Positions 1 to 10,794 are shown, counted from the stretch's first letter. The stretch is DNA of 64,000 nucleotides from Mycolicibacterium tusciae (GCF_002086795.1 NZ_MVIM01000003.1:186001-250000), one strand, 5' to 3'. Numbers and translations: made by a program. Notes: generated by a model from the sequence alone, not told the origin.

Positions 1-1
1 G

Positions 2-340
2 ACCGAGCCCAGGGAAGTGGCCGTGGTGGCAGCCCACGGATTGTGGTCCGCGGCGCTGCAGCTGGCGTCAGCCATCTGCCGCCACTACTGGCCCGTCGCG
101 TTCGTCGCGGCACTGCTGTCTCGACGATGCCGTCAAGTGGTGTTGGTGGCGGCCATCGTCGACGGAGTGGTGGACTGGATCACCCGCAACGGCAACAGTG
201 AGGACGACACGAAACCGGTCGGTCTGCTCACCTACATCCTGCTCAAGCGGCTCGATGACATGGCGTACGGCGCCGGACTGTGGACCGGCGTCGTGCGCGA
301 GCGTCACGTCGGCGCACTCAAGCCGCAGATTCGGACCTGA
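2..340 (+). CDS. mftF: Mycofactocin glycosyltransferase MftF, C-terminal part
   Basis: Only the last 112 codons are in the window; the frame is open from base 2 with no start required. MftF is a GT2-type membrane glycosyltransferase that attaches glucose units to the redox cofactor mycofactocin. What is visible is a hydrophobic stretch near residues 20-50 of the fragment, consistent with the membrane end of MftF, followed by a short basic tail ending LKPQIRT. The call rests mainly on context: the next gene, 9 bases downstream, is a GMC oxidoreductase of the MftG type and the S10 ribosomal operon follows, as in M. tuberculosis (Rv0696-Rv0697-rpsJ). Confidence 0.75.
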   Translation, partial: TEPREVAVVAAHGLWSAALQLASAICRHYWPVAFVAALLSRRCRQVVLVAAIVDGVVDWITRNGNSEDDTKPVGLLTYILLKRLDDMAYGAGLWTGVVRERHVGALKPQIRT

Positions 341-349
341 AGCCCCGTC

Positions 350-1780
350 TTGCACTGCGATGTGTTGATCGTCGGCGCCGGAAGCGCCGGATCTGTATTA
401 GCGGAGCGACTTTCGGCTGACTCAAGTCGCCGCGTCACGGTCATCGAAGCCGGGCCGGCCCCCTCCGATCCTTCCGTTCTGACACAGATCACCGACGGCT
501 TGCGGTTGCCGATCGGCGCCGCCAGCTCAGTGGTGCGGCGCTATCCGACGACCCTGACCGACGACCCCGAGCGGCACGCACAGATCATGAGGGGTGCAGT
601 CGTCGGCGGATCGGGTGCGGTCAACGGCGGCTATTTCTGCCGTGGACTGCCGTCGGACTTCGACGGCTGGGGGCTGCCCGGATGGGCGTGGTCCGACGTG
701 CTGCCGCATTTCCTGGCCATCGAGACCGACCTCGACTTCGGCGGTCCTCTGCATGGTCGCGACGGTCCTATTCAGGTGCAGCGGGTCGCCGAATTCGACG
801 GCTGTACCGCGACTTTCGTCAACGCCGCGGAAACGGCAGGGTATCGGCGGGTGGACGATCTGAACGGCTCCGCGCCGGAAGCCCCGCTGCCTTCGGGAGT
901 CGGCCCGGTGCCATTGAACATCAACGGTGGTACGCGGGTCGGTCCCGGTGGCGCCTTCCTCAAGCCCGCCATGGGTCGCGCCGGTCTCACCGTCCTGACC
1001 GATACCAGGGCGACACGCATCCGGATCGTCGGCGGTCGCGCGGTGGGCGTGCAATGCGTCGGCCCCGACGGACTTGTCGATGTGACCGCTGACCGAATCG
1101 TTTTGTCGGCCGGTGCGATCGGATCCGCGCATCTGCTGATGCTGTCGGGTATCGGCCCGCAGCGGGTGCTGAGCGCCGCGGGAGTACCCGTGGTCGCCGA
1201 CCTCCCGGTGGGTGCCGCAACCGCGGACCATCCGGAGTGGGTGCTTCCGGTGGACTGGACCGAGACGCACGGTCTGCCACCGCTGGAGGCGGTGCTGACC
1301 ACCGATGACGGGCTCGAAATCAGGCCGTATACCGCGGGTTTCGGCGCGATGGTGAGCGGTCGGCGCGACGACCCGGCCGACCACCCACACATCGGGGTCG
1401 CCCTCATGCAACCTCGATCGCGCGGCAGGGTCCGGTTGGTGTCAGCGAACCCCGACGTCGGCCCCGTCATCGAGCACCGGTACGACAGTGAACCCGCAGA
1501 CGTCGCGGCGCTGCGTGCCGGTGCCGAGTTGGCGCGCGAACTCGCCGGTGCGCATGCGCAATCCGAGAAGACGTCGTGGTCGACGTCCCAACATCTGTGC
1601 GGGACCGCGCGGATGGGACGCGAGGACGACACCACGGCAGTGGTCGACGCGCGGTGTCGAGTGCGCGGCGTCGACGCCCTATGGGTGGTCGACGGCTCGG
1701 TGCTTCCCCGCATCACCAGCCGAGGCCCGCACGCCACCACCGTCATGCTCGGCCACCGGGCCGCCGAGTTCGTCCTCTGA
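350..1780 (+). CDS. mftG: Mycofactocin-associated GMC-family oxidoreductase MftG
   Basis: A 476-residue FAD-dependent glucose-methanol-choline oxidoreductase. The N-terminus carries the dinucleotide fold VLIVGAGSAGSVLAERL, followed by a GMC signature around VVGGSGAVNGG. The C-terminus has the two active-site histidine regions, SQHLCGTARMG and SRGPHATT. MftG is thought to re-oxidise mycofactocinol produced by mycofactocin-dependent dehydrogenases and pass electrons to the respiratory chain. The start is TTG at 350, which puts the FAD motif at the expected place; no good upstream ATG exists. It follows mftF closely and faces the P450 gene tail to tail 26 bases away. Confidence 0.88.
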   Translation: MHCDVLIVGAGSAGSVLAERLSADSSRRVTVIEAGPAPSDPSVLTQITDGLRLPIGAASSVVRRYPTTLTDDPERHAQIMRGAVVGGSGAVNGGYFCRGLPSDFDGWGLPGWAWSDVLPHFLAIETDLDFGGPLHGRDGPIQVQRVAEFDGCTATFVNAAETAGYRRVDDLNGSAPEAPLPSGVGPVPLNINGGTRVGPGGAFLKPAMGRAGLTVLTDTRATRIRIVGGRAVGVQCVGPDGLVDVTADRIVLSAGAIGSAHLLMLSGIGPQRVLSAAGVPVVADLPVGAATADHPEWVLPVDWTETHGLPPLEAVLTTDDGLEIRPYTAGFGAMVSGRRDDPADHPHIGVALMQPRSRGRVRLVSANPDVGPVIEHRYDSEPADVAALRAGAELARELAGAHAQSEKTSWSTSQHLCGTARMGREDDTTAVVDARCRVRGVDALWVVDGSVLPRITSRGPHATTVMLGHRAAEFVL

Positions 1781-1806
1781 ATTGCCGGCGCGGCCGGGGA
1801 CCGCCG

Positions 1807-3060
1807 TCAGCGCAGCGAGTACCGGATGGGCAGGTGCTTGAGCCCGCCGACGAAAGTGGTCGCCGCCAACTCCGGTTCGCCCGCGAGTTCGATGGACTCC
1901 AGCCGCGGGATCAATTCGGTGAACAGGCTGTTCATCTCCATGCGTGCCAGCGCGGCCCCAAGGCAGAAGTGCACGCCGTATCCGAATGCGACGTGCTTGT
2001 TCGGGTCGCGGCCGACGTCGAATCTGAAGGGCTCGTCGAAGACTTCCTCGTCCCGGTTGCCGGAAACATAGGCCAGGTAGACGGATTCGCCTTTGGCGAT
2101 GGGAACGCCGCGGATCTCGGTGTCCTTGGCTGCGGTGCGCATGAATTCTTTGACCGGCGTCGTCCAGCGGATCATCTCCTCGACCGCGGTGCCCATCAGT
2201 CCGGGATCCTTGCGCAGACGCTCCAGCTGGTCGGGGTTTTCGATCAGCGCGAGCAACCCGCCGGAAATCGCGTCCTTGGTGGTGTCGTGGCCCGCGCTCG
2301 CGACGATCACGTAGTAGGAGGCGGTATCGACCTCGGAGAGCGGTTCACCGTCGATGCGGCCATTGGCGATCGCCGATGCCAGGTCGTCGGTCGGATTCTC
2401 ACGACGCGATGCGGTCAGCTGCGCGAAATACGTGAAGAAGTCGACCAGGATCGCGAGCTGCTCCTCCGGGGTCTTACCGCGCTGGTTGTATTCCTCGTCG
2501 TCGCCGCCGAACAGCTCCTGGGTGAGCTGGTGCATGCGCGGGAAGTCTTCTTCGGGCAAGCCGAGCAGCGACATGATGACGTACAGCGGAAAGTTGACCG
2601 CGATCTCGGTGACGAAGTCGCATTCTGGGCCGATGTCGCGCATCTTGTCGACGTAGCGCTTCGCCAGCGCGTCGACGTTCACCTTCAGATCGCGCATTGC
2701 CTTGGGGCGGAACCAGTCCGCGCCGATCGCACGGACCTTGCGGTGGTGCGGATCGTCCATGTGGATGAGGGTGCGCAGGCCCGTTCCCGCTTCGAGCTGT
2801 TGCTTGCCCAGATCGTCGGCCGCGGCGGTGGCCAGCAGCGGCCGCGGTTCGGACAGGAACAGGTTGTTGTCCCGCTCGATGGCCATGATGTCGGCGTGCT
2901 TGGTGATCGCCCAGAACGGACGGTAGGGAGCTTTGTCGACCCATGCCACCGGGTTGTTCGCCCGCAGATGGGTCAGTGCCGCATGCAGCCGAGCGTCGTC
3001 GGCATACGCCGTCGGGTCGGCGAAAACTTGCGCGGCATCATCCATCGTCGGCGTGCTCAT
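1807..3060 (-). CDS. Cytochrome P450
   Basis: A complete soluble bacterial P450 of 417 residues. Diagnostic motifs: I-helix AGHDTT at 256-261 (oxygen activation), K-helix ExxR at 295-298, and the heme-binding loop FGYGVHFCLG with the thiolate ligand Cys366. No membrane anchor is present, so it should be cytosolic and use ferredoxin partners. The substrate cannot be deduced. The sequence looks most like the mycobacterial CYP families that hydroxylate terpenoid, steroid or fatty substrates, but I do not assign a CYP number. A GAGGAG ribosome site precedes the ATG. It is divergent from a carboxylesterase, and a 20-bp inverted repeat lies between the two. Confidence 0.93.
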   Translation of the reverse strand: MSTPTMDDAAQVFADPTAYADDARLHAALTHLRANNPVAWVDKAPYRPFWAITKHADIMAIERDNNLFLSEPRPLLATAAADDLGKQQLEAGTGLRTLIHMDDPHHRKVRAIGADWFRPKAMRDLKVNVDALAKRYVDKMRDIGPECDFVTEIAVNFPLYVIMSLLGLPEEDFPRMHQLTQELFGGDDEEYNQRGKTPEEQLAILVDFFTYFAQLTASRRENPTDDLASAIANGRIDGEPLSEVDTASYYVIVASAGHDTTKDAISGGLLALIENPDQLERLRKDPGLMGTAVEEMIRWTTPVKEFMRTAAKDTEIRGVPIAKGESVYLAYVSGNRDEEVFDEPFRFDVGRDPNKHVAFGYGVHFCLGAALARMEMNSLFTELIPRLESIELAGEPELAATTFVGGLKHLPIRYSLR

Positions 3061-3088
3061 ACGGGCTCCTCATTTCCGGGGCTGACGG

Positions 3089-3108
3089 AACTTGACGGGT
3101 GTCAAGTT
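3089..3108. promoter_or_regulatory. Inverted repeat in the P450/esterase divergent promoter (candidate operator)
   Basis: AACTTGAC, a four-base spacer GGGT, then GTCAAGTT: perfect 8-bp arms in the 109-bp gap between the two divergent starts. Symmetry and size fit a TetR-type operator. On the plus strand the left arm overlaps a possible -35 (TTGACG, 3093-3098) with TATGTG 17 bp downstream at 3116-3121, so a bound repressor could block the esterase promoter. No regulator gene is adjacent. Confidence 0.5.
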
Positions 3109-3169
3109 CGGAGTCTATGTGACCGAGGCCACGCAAGGGAAGAGTGGTCCCTTAGTAGTGTCGGGACCG

Positions 3170-4759
3170 ATGTCTGTTGCAACGCTCCGCCGCCGAGGAC
3201 TCGTCATCGCGGCGGTGTTGATCGTCGTGGCCGCGCTCGCTGGGTGCTCACGCGGCCATTCGGCCACCATCGACGTACCGGACGATCCGGGAGTGGTGCA
3301 GACAGAGTCAGGTGCGCTGCGCGGACTGGTTTCCCAAGACCACCGCCTTTTCGCCGGAATTCCTTATGCCGCACCACCGGTGGGGGCGTTGCGGTGGCGA
3401 CCGCCCGCGCCAGCGGCCGGGTGGACCGGGTTCCTTGATGCCACCCGGCCCGGCCCGCGATGCATTCAGGACGTCAGCAATGACGTTGACCAACGCGAAA
3501 CCAGCGAAGACTGCCTGACTCTCAACGTGTGGACGCCACCGCCGTCCGCGGAGAAGAGGCCGGTGATGGTGTGGATTCACGGCGGCAGCTTCACCAATGG
3601 CAGCGGCGACGTCTACGACTCGCGCCGACTGGCGAGCCGCGGTGACGTCGTCGTCGTCACGATCAACTACCGGTTGGGCACGCTCGGCTTCCTCGCGCAC
3701 CCGGCACTCGGCCCGGCCGGCGACGTCGGCAACTACGGCCTGGCCGACCAGCAGGCCGCGCTGCGCTGGGTGCACGACAACATCGCTGCATTCGGAGGCG
3801 ATCCGGACAAGGTGACGATAGCGGGGGAGTCGGCCGGGGGGATGTCAGTGTGCGACCACCTCGTTGCACCCGACTCGGCGGGACTTTTCAGTGCCGCGAT
3901 CATCCAAAGTGGCCCGTGTCAGGCGCAATACGATCTGGCTGCCGCGGAGCGGACCAGCGAGCAGTACGCCGCGGAGGTGGGTTGCGGCGATAGCGTCGCT
4001 GCGGCGGCCTGTCTTCGCGCGCTACCGGCCGAGCGGCTGCAGCGGCCAGTGCTCTACGGACGGATCGGCAGCGAACGCTTGAGTGGACCCGTGACGGGAA
4101 CCAAGCTTCTGCCGGTCGATCCGATGAACGGTGCAGCGCAGGGGCGGGCGGCCGAGGTGCCCGTGATGATCGGGACGACAGCCGACGAGTACACCCTGTT
4201 CACCGCGTTGCAGTACATCCGCGGGCGGGCGTTCGGCGCGACCGACTATCTCGGGCTGCTTTCGGAGGCATACGGCGGCGCCAATGCCGGGGTCGTCGCG
4301 CAGCAGTATCCGCCGGAGCAGTTCGGCGGCAGTGTGCCGCTGGCATATTCGGCCGCAGTGACCGACGGCATCTTCGCCTGTGTGGCGGACCGTCTCGCCG
4401 ACTCGTTGTCATCAGAAAAGCCGGTGTACTTCTCCGAATTCGACGACCCTGGTGCGCCGGCACCGGAGCCGCTGCGGGCGGCGCCGTTCCCCGTCGGCGC
4501 CGGGCATTCGCTGGAATTGCGGTACCTCTTCGACGTGGGCGGAGCGCCGGCGCTGAGCCCCGACCAGGAGCGGCTGTCGGACGAGATGATCGACTACTGG
4601 AGTCGGTTCGTCGCGACGGGCTCACCCGGTTCGGGCTGGCCGGCGTACGACGAGGGCGACGCGGGTGAGCGAATGTCGTTGCAGCCCAGAGGGAACCGCG
4701 TCACCACCGATTTCGACCAATCGCACAAGTGCGGCTTCTGGGCGGGACTAAAGGACTGA
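3170..4759 (+). CDS. Type B carboxylesterase, predicted lipoprotein
   Basis: A carboxylesterase/lipase of the acetylcholinesterase-like alpha/beta hydrolase family, 529 residues from the ATG at 3170. That start gives a clean lipoprotein signal: a basic n-region, a hydrophobic core and lipobox LAGC with Cys26 as the lipidated residue. A GTG at 3092 would add 26 residues that do not look like a signal peptide. The nucleophile elbow is GESAGG with Ser221; the oxyanion region WIHGGSF and the SEDCL motif of the family are present. It probably hydrolyses short-chain esters at the outer face of the membrane. Divergent from a P450, with which it may share control. Confidence 0.88.
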   Translation: MSVATLRRRGLVIAAVLIVVAALAGCSRGHSATIDVPDDPGVVQTESGALRGLVSQDHRLFAGIPYAAPPVGALRWRPPAPAAGWTGFLDATRPGPRCIQDVSNDVDQRETSEDCLTLNVWTPPPSAEKRPVMVWIHGGSFTNGSGDVYDSRRLASRGDVVVVTINYRLGTLGFLAHPALGPAGDVGNYGLADQQAALRWVHDNIAAFGGDPDKVTIAGESAGGMSVCDHLVAPDSAGLFSAAIIQSGPCQAQYDLAAAERTSEQYAAEVGCGDSVAAAACLRALPAERLQRPVLYGRIGSERLSGPVTGTKLLPVDPMNGAAQGRAAEVPVMIGTTADEYTLFTALQYIRGRAFGATDYLGLLSEAYGGANAGVVAQQYPPEQFGGSVPLAYSAAVTDGIFACVADRLADSLSSEKPVYFSEFDDPGAPAPEPLRAAPFPVGAGHSLELRYLFDVGGAPALSPDQERLSDEMIDYWSRFVATGSPGSGWPAYDEGDAGERMSLQPRGNRVTTDFDQSHKCGFWAGLKD

Positions 4760-4762
4760 GGC

Positions 4763-5119
4763 ATGCCGACTCCCGACGCGAAGACGTTCTCCCAGAGCTG
4801 GGTTGACGCATGGAACGCCCACGACATCGAGGCGGTGCTCGAGCACTTCCGCGACGACGTGGCATTTACGTCACCGGTCGCAGCGCGCGTCCTGCCGGAA
4901 ACCGGGGGAGTGGTCGCGGGAAAGGATGCGTTGCGGCACTACTGGACGTCGGCGTTGAAGTCGTTGCCGGATCTGCACTTCGGGATCGTCGGCGTCTACC
5001 GTGGCGAATCCACGCTGGTAATCAACTACCGCAATCACCTCGGTGGCCTGGTCAACGAGGTCCTCACCTTCGATAACGACGGTCTGGTTCGCGAAGGCCA
5101 CGGCACGTATCTCGACTAG
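4763..5119 (+). CDS. SnoaL-like (NTF2 fold) protein
   Basis: A 118-residue protein of the SnoaL/ketosteroid isomerase-like NTF2 superfamily. The opening WVDAWNAHDIEAVLEHF followed by DDVAFTSP is the typical first helix and strand of this fold, and the C-terminal GLVREGHGTY strand is also typical. Members are small cone-shaped enzymes or binding proteins; the substrate is not inferable. It starts 3 bases after the esterase stop and is therefore almost certainly co-transcribed with it. A gap of 144 bases with nothing recognisable follows. Confidence 0.75.
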   Translation: MPTPDAKTFSQSWVDAWNAHDIEAVLEHFRDDVAFTSPVAARVLPETGGVVAGKDALRHYWTSALKSLPDLHFGIVGVYRGESTLVINYRNHLGGLVNEVLTFDNDGLVREGHGTYLD

Positions 5120-5263
5120 ACGCGGCGTCGAGATCGACGTCTTGCAGACGTCTTCTCGCACTTTTCCTAGCGAAACGTGCATTTCGACGATCAGGCCGGC
5201 GTCACCCAGCAGGTGATGTCCGCGTGCACCATCGCCCGACGATGATCAAAACGACCTGTACGA

Positions 5264-5728
5264 ATGCCGCCGCTGGCACCATCAAAGCTCGTGGAAAGCG
5301 ACTCAACTCGTCCGCGCTTGGCCGGACTGCATCATTTTGGGATTTCGGTGGCCAACCTCGAGCGCAGCATTCTTTTCTATTGCGACGTGCTCGGCGCTGA
5401 TGTCTTGATGGCGGATACCCCCGAGGGTGAGGACCTCCGTCGTTTCCCCGGGCGCGCGGCGATTCTGAGCCTGGGCGGCCAGGTGTTCGACCTCTGCGAG
5501 CATTCAAGCAACGCAGGTGAACGGTTCGACCCTGTGCGCACCGGTCTGGATCATTTCGCGCTCGAGGCCGAGTCTGTGGATGACCTCCGGGCATGGGCGA
5601 GTTGGCTCGATACCTCTGGTGTTGCGCGATCGGAGATCAGGAAAGTCGCCGGGGACCTGGGAACAATGTTCGACTTCGTCGATCCTGACGGGATCCAGAT
5701 AGAGTTCGCCCACTACAACGTCGGTTGA
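5264..5728 (+). CDS. VOC-superfamily protein (glyoxalase/extradiol dioxygenase fold)
   Basis: 154 residues with one vicinal-oxygen-chelate unit pair. It opens LAGLHHFGISVANLERSILFY, which contains the first-strand metal-ligand His. A second ligand region LDHFALEAESVDDL starts near residue 90, and the C-terminal segment DPDGIQIEFAHY carries the family Glu. It could be a lyase, isomerase, dioxygenase or antibiotic-binding protein; the sequence does not decide. The annotated ATG at 5264 leaves a 16-residue leader before the fold, so a later start is possible. Last gene before the S10 operon. Confidence 0.8.
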   Translation: MPPLAPSKLVESDSTRPRLAGLHHFGISVANLERSILFYCDVLGADVLMADTPEGEDLRRFPGRAAILSLGGQVFDLCEHSSNAGERFDPVRTGLDHFALEAESVDDLRAWASWLDTSGVARSEIRKVAGDLGTMFDFVDPDGIQIEFAHYNVG

Positions 5729-5768
5729 GTGAGTCGGTCGCTTTCCATGCGCACCACCGGCGGCCCGG

Positions 5769-5794
5769 GCTATCTTACTCCGGAGTAAGATAGC
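5769..5794. promoter_or_regulatory. 26-bp perfect palindrome upstream of the S10 operon
   Basis: GCTATCTTACTCC followed immediately by its exact reverse complement. It lies 40 bases after the VOC stop and about 350 bases before rpsJ. It has no loop and no T tract, so it fits a dimeric repressor operator (TetR style, core TTACTC/GAGTAA) better than a terminator. It is 47 bp upstream of the proposed rpsJ -35. Confidence 0.6.
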
Positions 5795-5841
5795 TTCCGC
5801 GGCGGACCGGCCGTGCCAGCGGGTTTCCCATGGCCAGGGAT

Positions 5842-5870
5842 TTGGAGCAGGCCCAGATCTAGGGCATACT
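5842..5870 (+). promoter_or_regulatory. Candidate SigA promoter of the S10 operon
   Basis: -35 TTGGAG (5842-5847), 17-bp spacer, -10 CATACT (5865-5870). This is the best sigma-A-like pair in the gap before rpsJ. It implies an untranslated leader of about 270 bases, which is unusual in length but common for ribosomal operons. Confidence 0.45.
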
Positions 5871-6144
5871 GTTCGGGTTGCCTTGAGCCGGGACGGACCC
5901 CTTTCGGGACTGCCTGGCACGGGGCATACGACCTGCGCCCCCAGGGGCGCGTCCGGTCCCAACCTCGATCGCGACGGATTTCCGACGCGGGCGAGCGTGC
6001 GCTAGGGCGACACACCCGAGCGCGGGGGTCGGTGGACCACAGACAGGTAAACAGCGGCGGCATAGCCGCGCGACCGGGGTTCCTCGGCGTGTGGCAGCAG
6101 ACCAGGCCCGAGTATGGGCCCGTTAGTAGTGAGGTAGGAGAAGC
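5871..6144 (+). other. rpsJ 5' leader
   Basis: About 270 non-coding bases between the proposed promoter and the rpsJ GTG. The open frames here have no family resemblance and are treated as chance. A short GC hairpin, GCGCCCC/GGGGCGC, lies at 5935-5950. A purine-rich ribosome site (GAGGTAGGAG) ends just before the start. Such long leaders can carry ribosomal-protein autoregulation, but no L4- or S10-type binding structure could be recognised by eye. Confidence 0.4.
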
Positions 6145-6450
6145 GTGGCGGGACAGAAGATCCGCATCAGGCTCAAGGCCTACGACCACGAGGCAATTGA
6201 CGCCTCGGCGCGCAAGATCGTTGAGACGGTCACACGTACGGGCGCCAGCGTGGTCGGCCCAGTGCCGCTGCCGACCGAGAAGAACGTGTATTGCGTCATC
6301 CGGTCCCCGCATAAGTACAAGGACTCGCGGGAGCACTTCGAGATGCGCACCCACAAGCGGCTGATCGACATCCTCGACCCAACGCCGAAGACCGTTGACG
6401 CCCTTATGCGCATCGATCTGCCGGCCAGCGTCGACGTCAACATCCAGTAG
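6145..6450 (+). CDS. rpsJ: 30S ribosomal protein S10
   Basis: 101 residues, full length, with the S10 hallmarks [14 protein letters not shown] at the N-terminus and the conserved [19 protein letters not shown] loop that contacts 16S rRNA in the 30S head. S10 also acts as NusE in transcription antitermination. GTG start behind a GAGGTAGGAG ribosome site. First gene of an eleven-gene operon whose order (S10-L3-L4-L23-L2-S19-L22-S3-L16-L29-S17) is canonical. Confidence 0.98.
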
Positions 6451-6464
6451 GAGACCCAAGAGAA

Positions 6465-7118
6465 ATGGCTAGAAAGAGCATTCTGGGCACCAAGCTGGGC
6501 ATGACGCAGGTGTTCGACGAGAACAACAAGGTCGTGCCGGTGACGGTCGTCAAGGCCGGGCCCAACGTCGTCACGATGATCCGCACGCCGGAGCGCGACG
6601 GCTACAGCGCAGTGCAACTTGCGTACGGCGAGATCAGCCCGCGCAAGGTCAACAAGCCTCTTACGGGGCAGTATTCGGCTGCAGGTGTGAACCCGCGCCG
6701 CCACATCGCTGAGTTCCGGCTCGACGACGAGGCCGCTGCCGCGGAGTACGAGCTCGGTCAGGAACTGACCGCCGAGATCTTCACCGACGGCGCCTATGTC
6801 GACGTGACGGGAACGTCTAAGGGTAAGGGCTTCGCGGGCACCATGAAGCGCCACGGCTTCAAGGGCCAGGGCGCCAGTCACGGTGCCCAAGCGGTGCACC
6901 GTCGTCCGGGTTCCATCGGCGGTTGCGCCACTCCCGGCCGCGTGTTCAAGGGCACCCGCATGTCGGGCCGCATGGGTAGCGACCGCGTCACGACGCAGAA
7001 CCTGTTGGTGCACAAGGTCGATGCCGAGAACGGCGTGCTGTTGATCAAGGGAGCTATCCCCGGTCGCAATGGCGGACTGGTGACAGTGCGCAGTGCAATC
7101 AAGCGAGGCGAGAAGTAA
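6465..7118 (+). CDS. rplC: 50S ribosomal protein L3
   Basis: 217 residues beginning [17 protein letters not shown], the classical bacterial L3 opening, with the central [19 protein letters not shown] loop that reaches toward the peptidyl-transferase centre and the [14 protein letters not shown]-terminal region. An early assembly protein of the 50S subunit. Its last base is the first base of rplD (TAATG overlap), so translation is coupled. Confidence 0.98.
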   Translation: MARKSILGTKLGMTQVFDENNKVVPVTVVKAGPNVVTMIRTPERDGYSAVQLAYGEISPRKVNKPLTGQYSAAGVNPRRHIAEFRLDDEAAAAEYELGQELTAEIFTDGAYVDVTGTSKGKGFAGTMKRHGFKGQGASHGAQAVHRRPGSIGGCATPGRVFKGTRMSGRMGSDRVTTQNLLVHKVDAENGVLLIKGAIPGRNGGLVTVRSAIKRGEK

Positions 7119-7795
7119 TGGCCGACAAGACTTTGAAGATCGACGTTCACACCCCGGCGGGTAAGAAGGACGGCTCAGTGGAGCTGCCCGCCGCACTGTT
7201 CGACGCCGAGGCCAACATCGCGCTGATGCACCAGGTCGTCGAGGCGCAGTTGGCGGCCAAGCGTCAGGGCACGCACTCGACCAAGACCCGTGGCGAGGTG
7301 CGTGGCGGCGGCAAGAAGCCGTACCGGCAGAAGGGCACCGGCCGCGCCCGTCAGGGTTCGACGCGCGCCCCGCAGTTCACCGGTGGCGGTGTCGTACACG
7401 GACCGCAGCCGCGCGACTACAGCCAGCGGACCCCGAAGAAGATGATCGCCGCCGCACTGCGCGGGGCGCTCTCGGACCGGGCACGCAATGGCCGCATCCA
7501 CGCGGTGACCGAGCTCGTCGAGGGGCAGGCTCCGTCGACGAAGGCGGCCAAGACGTTCCTGGCGACGCTTCTCACCGAGAACACGGCCCAGAACAGCAAG
7601 GTGCTGATCGTGATCGGCCGTACCGATGAGACCGGTGCCAAGAGCGTTCGCAATCTGCCCGGCGTGCACGTGCTTTCGCCGGATCAGTTGAACACCTACG
7701 ACGTGCTCAAGGCAGACGACGTGGTGTTCAGCGTGGAGGCGCTGGACGCCTACATCGCCGCTCACACGAACAAGGACGAGGAGGTGTCGGCCTGA
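7118..7795 (+). CDS. rplD: 50S ribosomal protein L4
   Basis: 225 residues, usual bacterial length. The extended loop rich in Lys/Arg/Gly ([18 protein letters not shown], roughly residues 65-85) is the part of L4 that lines the polypeptide exit tunnel and is where macrolide-resistance mutations fall. In many bacteria L4 represses its own operon; here that would have to act on the long rpsJ leader. Overlaps rplC and rplW by one base each. Confidence 0.98.
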   Translation: MADKTLKIDVHTPAGKKDGSVELPAALFDAEANIALMHQVVEAQLAAKRQGTHSTKTRGEVRGGGKKPYRQKGTGRARQGSTRAPQFTGGGVVHGPQPRDYSQRTPKKMIAAALRGALSDRARNGRIHAVTELVEGQAPSTKAAKTFLATLLTENTAQNSKVLIVIGRTDETGAKSVRNLPGVHVLSPDQLNTYDVLKADDVVFSVEALDAYIAAHTNKDEEVSA

Positions 7796-8097
7796 TGGCT
7801 ACCGTCACCGATCCCCGCGACATCATCTTGGCGCCGGTGATCTCGGAGAAGTCGTACGGGCTCATCGAAGAGAACGTGTACACGTTCGTCGTGCACCCCG
7901 ACTCGAACAAGACCCAGATCAAGATTGCGATCGAGAAGATCTTCAAAGTCAAGGTCGACTCGGTCAACACCCTCAACCGGCAGGGCAAGCGCAAGCGCAC
8001 CCGCGCCGGTTACGGCAAGCGCAAGGACACCAAGCGCGCCATCGTCACGCTGGCCGCTGGAAGCAAGCCGATCGACCTGTTCGGAGCACCGGCCTAG
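7795..8097 (+). CDS. rplW: 50S ribosomal protein L23
   Basis: 100 residues; the motifs [18 protein letters not shown] and the [18 protein letters not shown] loop identify L23. The protein sits at the tunnel exit and docks trigger factor and the signal recognition particle. Starts on the last base of rplD; a 30-base gap with an AGAGAG-type ribosome site follows before rplB. Confidence 0.97.
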   Translation: MATVTDPRDIILAPVISEKSYGLIEENVYTFVVHPDSNKTQIKIAIEKIFKVKVDSVNTLNRQGKRKRTRAGYGKRKDTKRAIVTLAAGSKPIDLFGAPA

Positions 8098-8127
8098 CCG
8101 GCGGATAGCAGAGAGACTTTAAGAAAC

Positions 8128-8967
8128 ATGGGAATTCGCAAGTACAAGCCGACGACCCCGGGTCGTCGCGGTGCCAGCGTCTCCGATTTCGCCGAGATCA
8201 CTCGCGACCATCCGGAGAAGTCGCTGGTGCGCCCATTGCACGGCAAGGGCGGCCGCAACGCACACGGTCGGATCACCACGCGTCACAAGGGCGGCGGGCA
8301 CAAGCGCGCCTACCGCGTGATCGACTTCCGTCGCAACGACAAGGACGGTGTCAACGCCAAGGTCGCACACATCGAGTACGACCCGAACCGCACCGCCAAC
8401 ATCGCACTGCTTCATTTCCTGGACGGCGAGAAGCGCTACATCATTGCGCCGCAGGGACTCTCGCAGGGCGACGTCGTGGAGTCCGGCGCCAATGCCGACA
8501 TCAAGCCCGGCAACAATCTGCCGCTGCGCAACATCCCGGCGGGCACGCTCATCCACGCAGTGGAGCTGCGGCCCGGTGGCGGAGCCAAGTTGGCGCGCTC
8601 GGCCGGTGCGAGCATCCAGCTGCTGGGTAAGGAAGGCACCTACGCCTCGCTGCGTATGCCATCCGGTGAGATCCGTCGCGTCGACGTGCGCTGCCGCGCC
8701 ACCGTCGGCGAGGTCGGCAATGCCGAGCAGGCGAACATCAACTGGGGTAAGGCCGGCCGTATGCGGTGGAAGGGCAAGCGCCCGACCGTCCGTGGTGTCG
8801 TGATGAACCCGGTCGACCACCCGCACGGCGGCGGTGAGGGTAAGACCTCCGGCGGCCGTCACCCGGTCAGCCCGTGGGGTAAGCCCGAAGGCCGTACCCG
8901 CAAGTCCCACAAGCCGAGCGACAAGCTGATCGTTCGTCGCCGACGCACCGGCAAGAAGCACCGGTAG
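8128..8967 (+). CDS. rplB: 50S ribosomal protein L2
   Basis: 279 residues, typical length. L2 binds 23S rRNA domain IV and is needed for subunit joining and peptidyl transfer. Recognised by the N-terminal [11 protein letters not shown], the central [21 protein letters not shown] and the C-terminal [20 protein letters not shown], which includes the conserved functionally important His of the HPHGGGEG loop, then the basic KKHR tail. Confidence 0.98.
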   Translation: MGIRKYKPTTPGRRGASVSDFAEITRDHPEKSLVRPLHGKGGRNAHGRITTRHKGGGHKRAYRVIDFRRNDKDGVNAKVAHIEYDPNRTANIALLHFLDGEKRYIIAPQGLSQGDVVESGANADIKPGNNLPLRNIPAGTLIHAVELRPGGGAKLARSAGASIQLLGKEGTYASLRMPSGEIRRVDVRCRATVGEVGNAEQANINWGKAGRMRWKGKRPTVRGVVMNPVDHPHGGGEGKTSGGRHPVSPWGKPEGRTRKSHKPSDKLIVRRRRTGKKHR

Positions 8968-8976
8968 GAGTAAACG

Positions 8977-9257
8977 ATGCCACGCAGCCTCAAGAAGGGC
9001 CCGTTCGTCGACGGCCATCTGCTCAAGAAGGTCGACGTACAGAACGAGAAGAACACCAAGCAGGTCATCAAGACCTGGTCGCGTCGATCGACGATCATCC
9101 CCGACTTCATCGGGCACACCTTCGCGGTGCACGACGGCCGCAAGCACGTCCCGGTGTTCGTCACCGAGGCGATGGTCGGGCACAAGCTCGGCGAGTTCGC
9201 ACCGACCCGCACGTTCAAGGGTCACATCAAGGACGACCGGAAGGCTAAGCGCCGGTA

Positions 9258-9258
<1 letters not shown>
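8977..9258 (+). CDS. rpsS: 30S ribosomal protein S19
   Basis: 93 residues starting [19 protein letters not shown], unmistakable for S19. The [28 protein letters not shown] core and [12 protein letters not shown] end are intact. It sits in the 30S head near the A-site finger of 23S rRNA. Preceded by TAGGAG; its stop overlaps the start of rplV by one base. Confidence 0.98.
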
Positions 9259-10792
<1,534 letters not shown>

Positions 10793-10794
10793 CC

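Noticed and set aside
1576..3438. Long plus-strand open frame of 620 codons across the P450
   Set aside because: It is antisense to a fully conserved P450 with all motifs; long antisense frames are normal at this GC content.
5769..5794. Reading the 26-bp palindrome as a terminator of the VOC gene
   Set aside because: There is no loop and no T run, and the sequence is not GC-rich; an operator explains it better.
5813..6364. Plus-strand open frame of 183 codons in the rpsJ leader
   Set aside because: It runs into rpsJ out of frame, has arginine-rich composition typical of a shadow frame, and no ribosome site.
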